Of a stretch of 64,000 nt of DNA, positions 43,960-52,583 are shown one piece after another. The DNA comes from Streptomyces sp. RKAG290 (GTDB lineage: Bacteria > Actinomycetota > Actinomycetes > Streptomycetales > Streptomycetaceae). The number at the start of each line of letters is the position of its first letter. Position 1 is the stretch's first letter. The translations under genes and the position numbers were made by a program. The notes under the pieces were generated by a model. The model worked only from the letters and a program-made list of their open reading frames with translations. It ran no database searches and had not been told where the DNA came from. The stretch is from contig NZ_JAJOZC010000001.1 of the NCBI RefSeq assembly GCF_023701695.1, forward strand, positions 6,633,894 to 6,697,893, given 5' to 3'.

Positions 43960-44805
43960 GTGAACGAGTCGATACCCGTCATCCGTGACGTGGACCAGGG
44001 CACCGCCAGACTGCTCCCCGATGTGGACCGGGAGCGGGCCTGGCTGCTCACGGTCGACGGCGCACCCCAGTCCTACGTCGACCTCGACGCGCCGGAACAC
44101 CTCGAATTCGAGTACGCGAGACGACTCGCCCATGTCCTGGACTGCGCGGCCGATCCGGGCGCACCACTCGACGTGCTGCACCTCGGCGGCGGCGCCCTCA
44201 CCCTGCCCCGTTACGTCGCCGCGACCCGTCCCGGCTCCCGGCAGGAAGTCGCCGAGGCCGACCGGGGGCTGCTCGCCCTCGTCGCCGAACACCTGCCGCT
44301 GCCGGACGGCAGCGGGATCAGCGTGCACGGCACGGACGCCCGGGAGCGGCTGGAGGCGACCGAGCCAGGCTCCGTGGACGTCGTGGTCGCCGATGTCTTC
44401 GGCGGCTCGCGAGTGCCTGCCCACCTGACCTCCGTGCCTTACGCGCAGGCTGCGGCGCGGGCGTTGCGTGCCGACGGGATCTACACCGCCAATCTCGCGG
44501 ACGGGGCGCCCTTCGCCTTCCTGCGTCCGCAACTCGCCACCTTCGCAGCCGTCTTCGCCGAGCTGGTCCTGATCGCCGAGCCGGCGGTTCTGCGCGGCCG
44601 TCGCTTCGGCAACGTCGTCCTCGTCGCTTCCCAGGTCCCCTTCGACACGGCCGCTCTGGTCCGCCGTTGCGCCTCGGACGCGTTTCCGGCCCGTGTCGAG
44701 CACGGCGCCGCGGTGGCCGAACTCACCAAGGGGGCCCGGCCGGTCGGCGACGACGAGGCGGTCGACTCACCCGAGCCGCCCGACGGTGCCTTCGGCATCG
44801 GCTGA
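43960..44805 (+). CDS. spermidine synthase-like methyltransferase-fold protein
   Basis: 281 residues with the Rossmann fold of polyamine aminopropyltransferases. LDVLHLGGGALTLPRYVAA (about 72-90) is the cofactor glycine loop, RQEVAEAD the acidic strand end, and VDVVVADVFGGSRVPAHL the catalytic-side strand. EYARRLAHVLD precedes it, as in spermidine synthase-like proteins of actinomycetes. No separate AdoMet decarboxylase is nearby, so actual spermidine synthesis is doubtful. GTG at 43960 with GGGGGA overlapping upstream. Confidence 0.8.
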   Translation: MNESIPVIRDVDQGTARLLPDVDRERAWLLTVDGAPQSYVDLDAPEHLEFEYARRLAHVLDCAADPGAPLDVLHLGGGALTLPRYVAATRPGSRQEVAEADRGLLALVAEHLPLPDGSGISVHGTDARERLEATEPGSVDVVVADVFGGSRVPAHLTSVPYAQAAARALRADGIYTANLADGAPFAFLRPQLATFAAVFAELVLIAEPAVLRGRRFGNVVLVASQVPFDTAALVRRCASDAFPARVEHGAAVAELTKGARPVGDDEAVDSPEPPDGAFGIG

Positions 44806-44995
44806 CGCGGACACGCCCTCAGCATCCCGCACGTCGCTGTCAGGGGACCGCGTGCTGCCGCCCGGCCCGGAAACCGCGAACGCCGCCGCGATCGTCACGC
44901 CGTCGTTGCTCAGGCGCGTATTGATCGCGGCGGCGGTCAGCAGCCGGTGGGTGCGGCCGCCCGGGAGAGGCGGTCCGACGGAAGTGCGGGAGCGG

Positions 44996-46087
44996 TCAGG
45001 AATCGGTGATCTTCACCAGGCGCACGGTGCTCAGGATCTTCTGGATCGTCGCGTCGGGCAGCTCGTCCTTGACCGAGTCGGCACCGTAGAGGATCCAGGA
45101 GGAGAAGGCACCCTTGCTGTTCTTGAAGGTGAAGGCGATGGTCTTGCCGTCGGTGTCGCACTTCTTCTTCTTGGTGACATTGGGTGCCGTCGCGGTGACC
45201 ACGCTGCCGGTCAGGCCCGACTTGGTGGTGTACTGCTTCGGCTTACTGATCTTGATGGTGCTCTTGGGCATGTGCTGGGCATAGGCGGCCCATGCCCAGG
45301 TGCCGGCCTCGTTCCTGGCATTGACGTCGGCGTCCGTGGCGCCTTCCGCGCCACGGGTGCCGGTGCCGGCCAGGCTGGTGTTCTCCTTGACCCCGTCCTT
45401 GTCGGAGTCGTCGACACACCACTTGCTCTTGAGGTCCGCGGGCGCCGAGAACCCGATGAGCGGCAAGCCGTCATTCTTCTTCGCGTCCTCGAAGCCCGAC
45501 GTGACGCCAGGAGGCGAGACCTCCCAGTCGCCGGGCACGTCGAACTGCGTGCCCCACTTGGGGTTGGTCACCACCTTCCACCCCGCGATGAGCGGCTTGG
45601 CGTCCCCGTCGGTACCGCGCGGGTTCGCCTCGGGTGAGGACGCGGACCCGGAGGGCTTGACGGGCGCTGACGACTTCTTGTCGTCGGCGACGTTCTTGCC
45701 GTCCTTGTCGTCGTCCTTGTTCATCACGACTACGCCCGTGACCACCGCGGCGGCGACCACCGCGGTCGCCGCGACGATGGCGATGACGGTCGTCTTCTTC
45801 TTGTCGTTGCCGGGCTGAGGACCCCCGGGCTGCCCCGGAACCGCGTACTGCGGCACCGTCGGCTGCTGGTACGGGTTGGGCTGCGGGTAGCCCGGCTGAC
45901 CCTGCGGTTGCCCCGGCTGACCCTGCTGCGGGTAGCCGTAACCGGGCTGCTGCTCGGGCGTACCCGGCTGTTGGTATCCCGGCTGCTGGTAGGGATTCGG
46001 CTGCTGGTAACCCGGCTGCTGGTACGGGTTCTGGTTCTGGTCCTGCGGGTTTTGCTCGCCCCCGGGCGGCTGCTGTCCTGGCCACAT
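44996..46087 (-). CDS. membrane-anchored protein with Gln/Pro/Tyr repeat N terminus
   Basis: 363 residues. The first 93 residues are low-complexity, with repeats of the NPYQQPGYQQP type. Next, DKKKTTVIAIVAATAVVAAAV begins a single membrane span (about 97-121). Outside follows a charged linker (NKDDDKDGKNVADDKKSS), then a folded domain of about 210 residues (GWKVVTNPKWGTQFDVPGDW; FSSWILYGAD) with two Cys. The architecture is common among streptomycete surface proteins of unknown function. ATG 46087, without a clear ribosome site. Confidence 0.75.
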   Translation of the reverse strand: MWPGQQPPGGEQNPQDQNQNPYQQPGYQQPNPYQQPGYQQPGTPEQQPGYGYPQQGQPGQPQGQPGYPQPNPYQQPTVPQYAVPGQPGGPQPGNDKKKTTVIAIVAATAVVAAAVVTGVVVMNKDDDKDGKNVADDKKSSAPVKPSGSASSPEANPRGTDGDAKPLIAGWKVVTNPKWGTQFDVPGDWEVSPPGVTSGFEDAKKNDGLPLIGFSAPADLKSKWCVDDSDKDGVKENTSLAGTGTRGAEGATDADVNARNEAGTWAWAAYAQHMPKSTIKISKPKQYTTKSGLTGSVVTATAPNVTKKKKCDTDGKTIAFTFKNSKGAFSSWILYGADSVKDELPDATIQKILSTVRLVKITDS

Positions 46088-46225
46088 GGCGAGTAACGAT
46101 AGAGGGGCGTCGTCCGGGCGGCTACGGCCGCCCCCGTGAGCGGACGGTGAAGGATGCGATCGAGGGCGCTCGCGGGACCTTCAGGGCATGGCCAAAGCGG
46201 CCTACTCATGAGTAACATCAGGCTC

Positions 46226-46678
46226 ATGAGCGCTGAACAGATGACTGCGGGCGAGATGGTCGCCGCGACGGTTCCGATGGTCCGGACCCTCAACCTCGAA
46301 TTCCTGGAGTCCACCGCCGAACGCGCGGTGGTCCGCCTGCCGGACCAGGCGGACTTCCACAACCATGTCGGCGGACCGCACGCCGGAGCGATGTTCACGC
46401 TGGCGGAATCGGCGAGCGGGGCCATCGTCATCGCCGCGTTCGGGGACCAGCTCACGCGTGCCGTCCCGCTCGCGGTGAAGGCGGAGATCGGCTACAAGAA
46501 GCTGGCCATGGGCGACGTGACCGCGACCGCCACTCTCGGCCGGCCGGTGGCGGACGTCGTCGCCGAACTCGACGCGGGCAAGCGCCCCGAGTTTCCGGTG
46601 GCCATCCAGATCCAGCGGGCGGACGGTGCCGTGACCGGCGAGATGACGGTCGTCTGGACGCTGCGCCCGAACGCCTGA
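46226..46678 (+). CDS. DUF4442 hotdog-fold thioesterase-like protein
   Basis: 150 residues. RAVVRLPDQADFHNHVGGPHAGAMFTLAESASG contains the hotdog helix with the conserved HNHVGGPHAGA, where Asn/His residues would form the acyl-thioester site. GYKKLAMGDVTATATL follows. Probably hydrolyses or binds acyl-CoA. ATG 46226 is preferred over 46208 in the same frame (MSNIRLM...), but neither has a strong ribosome site. Monocistronic. Confidence 0.8.
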   Translation: MSAEQMTAGEMVAATVPMVRTLNLEFLESTAERAVVRLPDQADFHNHVGGPHAGAMFTLAESASGAIVIAAFGDQLTRAVPLAVKAEIGYKKLAMGDVTATATLGRPVADVVAELDAGKRPEFPVAIQIQRADGAVTGEMTVVWTLRPNA

Positions 46679-46829
46679 CCCCGCACGGCCGCACCGGGCC
46701 GCACCGCACCCGACGGGGGCGGTGCGGCCCTTCGCGCTGTCCGGGCCGATGGCGCGACCGGTAGGCTTTTGGCGGTGCGCCGAGGAGTTGTCCGGCGGGC
46801 GACAGGACATCACTACGGAGGAACCGGCG

Positions 46830-47489
46830 TTGCACATCCAGGAGTGGCTGGAGACCGTCCCCGCGATCAGCGTGTACGTCCTGGTGGGCGTCGTCATCGG
46901 ACTGGAGAGCCTCGGCATTCCGCTGCCCGGTGAGATCGTCCTGATCAGCGCGGCGCTGCTGGCGGCGGGACACGACGGCATCAACCCGTGGATCCTGGGC
47001 GCCTGCGCCTCGGCCGGGGCGGTGATCGGCGACTCGGTCGGTTACGCCATCGGCCGCAAGGGCGGACGTCCACTGCTCGCCTGGCTCGGAGGGAAGTTCC
47101 CCCGGCACTTCGGCGAGGGCCAGATCGCCATGGCGGAACGCTCGTTTCACAAGTGGGGCATGTGGGCGGTGTTCTTCGGCCGCTTCGTCGCACTGCTGCG
47201 CATCTTCGCCGGACCGCTCGCCGGCGTCCTGCACATGCCGTACTGGAAGTTCCTGATCGCCAACCTGTTCGGCGGTATCGCCTGGGCCGGCGGCACCACG
47301 GCCGTCATCTACTCGGTGGGCGTCGTCGCCGAGGCCTGGCTCAAGCGGTTCTCGTACCTGGGACTGGCGATCGCGGTGCTGATCGGACTTGCCTCGATGC
47401 TCGTTCTCAAGAACCGCGCCAAGAAGGCGGCCGCCCGCGCCACGGCCGACTCCGAGCCCGAACCGGGGACCGTCCCGGTGGCCGACTGA
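46830..47489 (+). CDS. DedA-family membrane protein
   Basis: 219 residues with five or so membrane segments. GLESLGIPLPGEIVLISAALLA (about 22-43) is the DedA signature; GYAIGRKGGRPLL and FFGRFVALLRIFAGPLAGVLHM carry the conserved Gly/Arg residues. The family contributes to lipid-carrier flipping and envelope homeostasis. TTG at 46830 is chosen because GGAGGAA precedes it by 6-8 bases. Convergent with the gamma carbonic anhydrase gene, with a long shared terminator. Confidence 0.9.
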   Translation: MHIQEWLETVPAISVYVLVGVVIGLESLGIPLPGEIVLISAALLAAGHDGINPWILGACASAGAVIGDSVGYAIGRKGGRPLLAWLGGKFPRHFGEGQIAMAERSFHKWGMWAVFFGRFVALLRIFAGPLAGVLHMPYWKFLIANLFGGIAWAGGTTAVIYSVGVVAEAWLKRFSYLGLAIAVLIGLASMLVLKNRAKKAAARATADSEPEPGTVPVAD

Positions 47490-47499
47490 CGCGGCGGGT

Positions 47500-47555
47500 A
47501 AGGCTGAACGCGAGGGACCCCGGCCGCCCGGCCGGGGTCCCTCGCGTTCAGCCTT
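47500..47555. terminator. bidirectional terminator between dedA and carbonic anhydrase
   Basis: A perfect 27-bp inverted repeat (47500-47526 with 47529-47555) separated by 2 bases. It begins AAGGCTGAACGCGAGGGACC and ends with the complement, giving a T-rich end on both strands. Lies between two convergent genes. Confidence 0.9.
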
Positions 47556-47580
47556 GGGGGGTGGCCCGGGTTCCTCGTGC

Positions 47581-48111
47581 TCAGTCCTCGTACGCCTGGC
47601 GGTGCGCCTTGGCCAGCTCCACGTAACCGACCGCGTTGAACCGGACGCCCTCGAGCTCCTCCTCGGTCAGCTGCCGCTTGACCTTGGCCGGAACGCCCGC
47701 GACCAGCGAGCCCGGCGGCACCCGCATCCCCTGCGGGACCAGGGCCTGGGCGGCGATCAGCGAGCCGGAGCCGATGTGCGCACCGTTGAGGACGGTGGCT
47801 CCCATGCCGACCAGGACGTCGTCCTCGATGGTGCAGCCATGGAGCACGGCGTTGTGCCCGACCGAGACGCGCTCGCCCACCGTGACGGGGAAGCCGGGAT
47901 CGACGTGGACGCTGCAGTTGTCCTGGATGTTGGAGTCGGCGCCGATGACGATGGGGCCGCAGTCCGCACGCAGCACCGCGTTGTACCAGACGCTGGAGCC
48001 GGCGGCCAGGGTGATCTCACCGATCACGACCGACGTCGGCGCGGTGAAGGCGGCGGCATCGATGTCCGGCTCCTTGCCGCCCATTGCCCTGATCAACGCC
48101 TGCTCTGCCAT
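47581..48111 (-). CDS. gamma-class carbonic anhydrase-like hexapeptide protein
   Basis: 176 residues forming a left-handed beta-helix. VWYNAVLRADCGPIVIGADSNIQDNCSVH contains Arg/Asp and the first metal His; VSVGHNAVLHGCTIEDDVLVGMG has the other two His ligands. The lack of the acidic loop of the archetype Cam is normal for the CamH/YrdA-like group, in which activity varies. ATG at 48111. Cytoplasmic trimer expected. Confidence 0.9.
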   Translation of the reverse strand: MAEQALIRAMGGKEPDIDAAAFTAPTSVVIGEITLAAGSSVWYNAVLRADCGPIVIGADSNIQDNCSVHVDPGFPVTVGERVSVGHNAVLHGCTIEDDVLVGMGATVLNGAHIGSGSLIAAQALVPQGMRVPPGSLVAGVPAKVKRQLTEEELEGVRFNAVGYVELAKAHRQAYED

Positions 48112-48271
48112 CGCGCGTTCCTCCGTGCCGGTGCCGTGGGTAGCGGTTGTCCGATCGCAGCTGTCCGATCCCGCGGGGAAACGGTATGCGACGTGTGCGT
48201 GGGTGCGGGGGCGGGTGGGGTGAAGATCACAGGCCGGTGCGGCGGACTGCTCCGGGCGCGCCGACTACCGT

Positions 48272-49015
48272 GTGCGAGTGCCGAAGAACAGAGACACGGT
48301 CTCCTCCCTGACCGCCTGGCGGCGGCGCGCCCTGTCGGGGGCGGTCCACCGCTGCTGGCGCTGGGTGCGGGAGACGGGTGCGGTCACGGCGGCGAATCCG
48401 GGCGGGCTGCGGTTCGGCCGGATCGGTGAGGGCACCCGGCTCGCCTTCCCGCAGGGCACGGTGTTCGGGGAGCGCTGGATCGAGCTCGGTGTGCACTGCA
48501 TCATCGGTGAGCAGGTCACCCTGACGGCAGGGCTCATGCCCGATCTGGACCTTGGATCCGACCCCATTCTGACGCTGGGCGACGGAGTGGTGCTCGGCCG
48601 CGGCAGCCATGTCGTCGCCGACACCACGGTGACGATCGGCTCGGACACCTACTGCGGGCCGTACGTCTACATCACCTCGACCAACCACAGTTACGACGAT
48701 CCGCAGGAGCCGGTGGGGCGGCAGTGGCCGCGGATGGAGCCGGTGGCCATCGGCCCGGGCTGCTGGATCGGTACCGGGGCGGTGATCCTGCCGGGAGCCC
48801 GGCTCGGGCGCAACGTGGTGGTGGCGGCGGGCGCGGTGGTGCGCGGCGAGGTGCCCGACCATGCGGTGGTGGCCGGCGCCCCCGCCCGTGTCGTACGCAG
48901 CTGGGACCCCGAGAAGGGCTGGCAGCCGCCCCTGCGCACGCCGGCCCCCGTGCCGATCCCGGCGGGTGTGACCCCCGAACAGCTCCTGGCCGTGGCGGAG
49001 CTCGAAGAGGGCTGA
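48272..49015 (+). CDS. acyltransferase with left-handed beta-helix
   Basis: 247 residues. Hexapeptide repeats run from about 85 to 205 (TLGDGVVLGRGSHVVADTTVTIGSDTYC). The catalytic-type His lies in TSTNHSYDDP, and the end NVVVAAGAVVRGEVPDHAVVAGAPARVV is shared with maltose/galactoside O-acetyltransferases. An extra N-terminal basic region of about 40 residues (AWRRRALSGAVHRCWRWV) may contact membrane or partner. GTG 48272; the in-frame GTG at 48278 is equally likely. Acceptor unknown; wall glycans are possible. Confidence 0.85.
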   Translation: MRVPKNRDTVSSLTAWRRRALSGAVHRCWRWVRETGAVTAANPGGLRFGRIGEGTRLAFPQGTVFGERWIELGVHCIIGEQVTLTAGLMPDLDLGSDPILTLGDGVVLGRGSHVVADTTVTIGSDTYCGPYVYITSTNHSYDDPQEPVGRQWPRMEPVAIGPGCWIGTGAVILPGARLGRNVVVAAGAVVRGEVPDHAVVAGAPARVVRSWDPEKGWQPPLRTPAPVPIPAGVTPEQLLAVAELEEG

Positions 49016-49038
49016 CGGCCGTGGCGGGCGGTGTTCCG

Positions 49039-49905
49039 TCAGCCGGTCGCGAGCAGCACCGTGCCCACCAGGGCGAGCCCGGCGCCGGCCGCCTGCACGC
49101 CGCGCAGCCGTTCGCCGAGGACACCGCGGGCGGCCAGGGCCGTGACCACCGGGTAGAGCGAGGCCAGTACGGCGGCGACGGTGACCGGTCCGTGCTGTGC
49201 GGCGATCGAGTACGTCCCGTTGGCGGCGACGTCCGCGAGACCCACGAACGCCAGCGCCGGCAGCGCGGCCCGTACGACGGCGGCCCCGCCCTCTTCGGGA
49301 AGCGCGCGGGCCCCGCGCCGCACGGAGACGTACAGTGCCGTGCCGCCCACGGCGATGTTGGTGATCCGCTGCACGAAGAGGGCCAGGAACAGCCCGGTGA
49401 CCGTGGTGGAGGCCTCGGCGATCAGGGACATCACGGCCCCGAAGCCGAACGCGGCCACCAGCGTCAGCAGTACCGCCCGGCGCTGCACGGGTTCGCCGCG
49501 CAGCTGCGGGCCGCCCGCCAGTACGATGCCCACCACCGCGACGGCCACTCCGGCGAACTGCAGCAGCCCCGGCCGCTCGCCGACGATCAGCCCCACGCTC
49601 ACCGGTACGGCGACCCCCAGTGAACCGAGCGGGGACACCACACCCATCGGGCCGAGCGCGAGGGCCTTGTAGAAGCTCAGCATCGCGACCGGCCCGACCG
49701 CGCCCGCCGCGACGGCGAACCAGAGCTGCCCGCTCACCTCGCTCCAGGCGCCCGTGACGATCACGATCACGCCCAGCACGGCCGCGGCGGCGGTCTGCGA
49801 GACGACCACGACGGTGAGAGCGGGCGTACGCCGTGTCAGCAACCCGCCGCCGAAGTCGGCCAGCCCCCACAGCAGGCTGGTGGCCAGGGCGAACAGTGCT
49901 GTCAT
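49039..49905 (-). CDS. EamA/DMT-family transporter
   Basis: 288 residues with ten hydrophobic segments in two halves, the EamA duplication. The starts of each half are FALATSLLWGLADFGGGLL and LTLVAAFGFGAVMSLIAEA. Typical exporters of amino acids or other metabolites. ATG at 49905. It is divergent from an XRE-cupin regulator gene, with a 93-base promoter region containing a palindrome that overlaps the regulator's ribosome site. Confidence 0.9.
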   Translation of the reverse strand: MTALFALATSLLWGLADFGGGLLTRRTPALTVVVVSQTAAAAVLGVIVIVTGAWSEVSGQLWFAVAAGAVGPVAMLSFYKALALGPMGVVSPLGSLGVAVPVSVGLIVGERPGLLQFAGVAVAVVGIVLAGGPQLRGEPVQRRAVLLTLVAAFGFGAVMSLIAEASTTVTGLFLALFVQRITNIAVGGTALYVSVRRGARALPEEGGAAVVRAALPALAFVGLADVAANGTYSIAAQHGPVTVAAVLASLYPVVTALAARGVLGERLRGVQAAGAGLALVGTVLLATG

Positions 49906-49978
49906 TGCGTGCCTCGCAGTACAGTGCGGTGAACGGGTGGGTACACCACACCGTAGTGCAGTATTTTCGACTCTGTCA

Positions 49979-49992
49979 TCCAATATATTGGA
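49979..49992. promoter_or_regulatory. palindromic operator overlapping regulator start region
   Basis: TCCAATATATTGGA is a perfect 14-bp palindrome, AT-rich in a GC-rich context, ending 6 bases before the GTG of the XRE-cupin gene. It also lies in the EamA promoter region. Probable autoregulatory site, since similar TCCAATatATTGGA-type sites suit this small regulator class. Confidence 0.65.
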
Positions 49993-49998
49993 CGGAAC

Positions 49999-50571
49999 GT
50001 GACTGATCTCGACCAGCTGACCCAGTCGCTCGCGCGCAACCTCAAGCGCTGGCGCGGTGAGCGGGGCTTCACCCTGGACGCCCTCGCCACCCGTGCCGGG
50101 GTCAGTCGCGGCATGATCATCCAGATCGAACAGGCGCGCACCAATCCGAGTGTCGGCACCACGGTCAAGCTGGCCGACGCGCTGGGAGTCAGCATCACCA
50201 CGCTGCTCGACTACGAGCAGGGCTCCCCGGTCCGTCTCGTGCCCGCCAGTCAGGCCGTGCGCATGTGGGCCACCGAGGCGGGCAGTTCCACCACGCTGCT
50301 GGTCGGTACGGAGGCCAGGGGTCCGCTCGAACTCTGGAGCTGGCGCCTGATGCCGGGTGACAGCAGCGCCTCCGACCCGCACCCCGAGGGCACCGTCGAG
50401 CTGCTCCACGTCACCACGGGCGACCTCACCCTGGTCGTCGACGGCACCTCGTACGCCGTGCCCGCCGGTACCTCAGCCACCTTCGAGGCGCACCACCCGC
50501 ACGACTACCGCAACGAGGGCGCAGAGCCGGTCGAACTCACCATGGCCGTGTCCATCCCGCCCGTCAGATGA
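49999..50571 (+). CDS. XRE-family regulator with cupin domain
   Basis: 190 residues. HTH_3 at about 10-65 (GFTLDALATRAGVSRGMIIQIEQARTNPS). A cupin domain follows from about 110 (SSASDPHPEGTVELLHVTTGDLTLVVDG) with metal-binding His/Glu. Regulators of this type often control the adjacent transporter in response to an amino acid or amine. GTG at 49999 with GGACGG upstream. Divergent from the EamA exporter, so a local sensor-exporter pair is likely. Confidence 0.9.
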   Translation: MTDLDQLTQSLARNLKRWRGERGFTLDALATRAGVSRGMIIQIEQARTNPSVGTTVKLADALGVSITTLLDYEQGSPVRLVPASQAVRMWATEAGSSTTLLVGTEARGPLELWSWRLMPGDSSASDPHPEGTVELLHVTTGDLTLVVDGTSYAVPAGTSATFEAHHPHDYRNEGAEPVELTMAVSIPPVR

Positions 50572-50615
50572 GACGCCCAACGGTTCTGCGAAGCGGGGCT
50601 GTTAGCGTGGCGCGC

Positions 50616-51176
50616 ATGCGCGCACCCATCGGCTCCTTCGAGGATGCCCGTCCCGCAGCCGACCGTCTCGAACTGCTCACCGCTCCGGTGGCCGAAGCGG
50701 TCCGCGAAGGCTGGGGCGGCTTTCCCGCCGAGCAGATCATCCACGTCGACACGGACCCGGAGATCGCCGACACGGCCGTGTTCGTCGAGCATCACGGCGC
50801 TGACCTGCTGGAGCGGTCGGCCAACTGTGTGGTCGTGGCGGGCAAGCGCGGCGGTGACGTCACCCTGGCCGCCTGCCTCGTCCTGTCCCACTCCCGCGTC
50901 GACGTGAACGGCGCCGTCCGCAAGCACCTCGGTGCGCGCAAGGCGTCGTTCGCCCCGATGGACACCGCGGTCGGCGAGACGGGCATGGAGTACGGCGGCA
51001 TCACGCCCGTCGGACTCCCGGGCACCTGGCCACTGTTGATCGACCCCGCGGTCGTCGACCAGGAATGGGTCCTGATCGGCAGCGGCAGCCGGCGGGGCAA
51101 GCTGATCATGCCGGGCAAGGCTCTGGCGGCGCTGCCGGGCGCGGTCGTGGTGGAGGGGCTCGGTATCAGGGCCTGA
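50616..51176 (+). CDS. YbaK/EbsC-type aminoacyl-tRNA deacylase-like protein
   Basis: 186 residues. The YbaK/ProX editing fold is seen in DTAVFVEHHGADLLERSANCVVVAG, the conserved Lys in RKHLGARKASFAP, and GYE-like GMEYGGITPVGLPG. It probably hydrolyses mischarged tRNA such as Cys- or Ala-tRNAPro. ATG 50616; a GTG three codons earlier is possible. Its 3' end overlaps the convergent aac(3) gene by 11 bases. Confidence 0.82.
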   Translation: MRAPIGSFEDARPAADRLELLTAPVAEAVREGWGGFPAEQIIHVDTDPEIADTAVFVEHHGADLLERSANCVVVAGKRGGDVTLAACLVLSHSRVDVNGAVRKHLGARKASFAPMDTAVGETGMEYGGITPVGLPGTWPLLIDPAVVDQEWVLIGSGSRRGKLIMPGKALAALPGAVVVEGLGIRA

Positions 51177-52016
51177 GGAGGCTGTCCGCGGTGCGCCGCC
51201 GGTGCACCGGCAGCCACCGCGTGGCGAAGCCGACCGCTTCGGGGAAGCGGAACAGGCGGCTCTCGGCCGAGCCGACCATGTCGCTGGAGACGGCCGGGGG
51301 CGGGCCGACCGCTCGAAGCCCTTTCCTAGGGCCCCGAAGTCGCTGTCGTCCAGGACTACGTCCTCGTACTCCCACCACCGCCGTCCGCCGCCGTCCCGCA
51401 CCACACAGCGGTAGGTGCGCCGGGGCGGGGACGGCACGCGGTACTCGGCCAGATGGAACGCGCTGCAGGAGTCGAAACCGGTCCCCAGTAGCAGGATCTG
51501 GGCCCGCAGTTCGTGCATTCGGGCCAGCGGGGAGTCCTCGCCGAGATGACAGTCGGGGTGGTGGTCCGCAACCACATGGCCAGCCAGTGGGCCCACCGCC
51601 GCGAACGAGGTCTGCGGATGGGCGCTGCGCAGGGAACCGGGGGACTGTCGCACTGTCTCGGATAGTCGGCCCATCGATGGGGCAGCCGTGGTGGCCGGAT
51701 CGAACGCGGGCATGCCCGCCCGTACGGCCTCCCGTTCACGGTCGCCGAGGCGGCGTACCCGCGAGCGGTAGTGCGGGGAGGTGTCGGAGTTCTCCGGAGT
51801 GAAGGCGGGGACGACCAGCGTGCCCTGCGGTCCCAGCGCATCGCGCAGGGCGCCTGCCACGGCCTGCGGACCGCCGTCCACCGCTCCGACCGCGCGCAGC
51901 GAGGCATGCACCATGAGGACGCCTCCCCGTTCCACGCCAAGTCGGGCCAGATGTCTGGCCAGCCGGGCACGGCTGTGAGAGGCGTTCTGTTCACGGAGAG
52001 CGGGGGCAGTACGCAC
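51166..52016 (-). pseudogene. AAC(3)-family aminoglycoside N-acetyltransferase, one-base frameshift
   Basis: Acetyl-CoA-dependent enzyme of the family that modifies the 3-amino group of aminoglycosides. N-terminal part is intact: LMVHASLRAVGAVDGGPQAV, GTLVVPAFTPENSDTS, HPQTSFAAVGPLAGHVV, and ILLLGTGFDSCSAFHLAEYR. After DSDFGALGKGFERSA (near 51294-51305) the frame is lost; one added base in the C/G-rich run restores AVSSDMVGSAESRLFRFPEAV and stop at 51166, total 283 residues. GTG at 52016. Native substrate may be unrelated to drugs. Confidence 0.85.
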
Positions 52017-52159
52017 AGCGGGTTAGTCTGGCAGCCCCAAGTGGAGCGTGGCACCACGCACATTCGGCCGAACGGTGACAGCCTTCGGGGCCTGCTCGAC
52101 TCAGACCCCATCGGTCCGCTCCGGAATTCCTTCGGGGATAACTCTGAGGTCGATCGTCG

Positions 52160-52497
52160 CACGTCCAGAGCGGCCGCATTCCGCCGGCGTAGAGTCCACG
52201 ACCAGCCTATCGGCGCTCCACGCGATGGTGGCGATGGCCAGCAGCCGGGTGACTTGTCGAAGCGGCCTCGCGGCCCTTGCGTAACCGCTTGTTGTCGTCG
52301 GGCTGCGTGGGTAGCCACGGGAAGAGGAGCTGCAGGTGGGAATGGGTTTGGCGGAGCGTCTGGCCTGGAAGGCGAAGCCGAGTGTGGCCTGCATCATCGT
52401 CGGCGTGACGAGTTCGGCGTCGGTGAGCAGACGCCTTCAGCAGATCGTTGGTTCTCGTGCAGAGCAGGGACGCGAGGGTGCCCAACTTTGTCTTCAC
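52160..52497 (-). pseudogene. IS982-type transposase remnant
   Basis: Two reading frames together recall the N-terminal half of streptomycete IS982 transposases: TKLGTLASLLCTRTNDLLKAS at the start, MMQATLGFAFQAR, LLFPWLPTQPDDNKRLRKG, and LVVDSTPAECGRS, which holds the first catalytic Asp. Several frameshifts and loss of everything beyond ECGRS show that it is dead. Between 52017 and 52160 nothing else is recognisable. Confidence 0.75.
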
Positions 52498-52583
52498 GCG
52501 CTGGCGTTGGACACCCTCGCCCTACGCACGCAGCCGATCCCCTGGAATCGAATATTTAGCGGCCGGCCCCAAGCCTGTGGACC

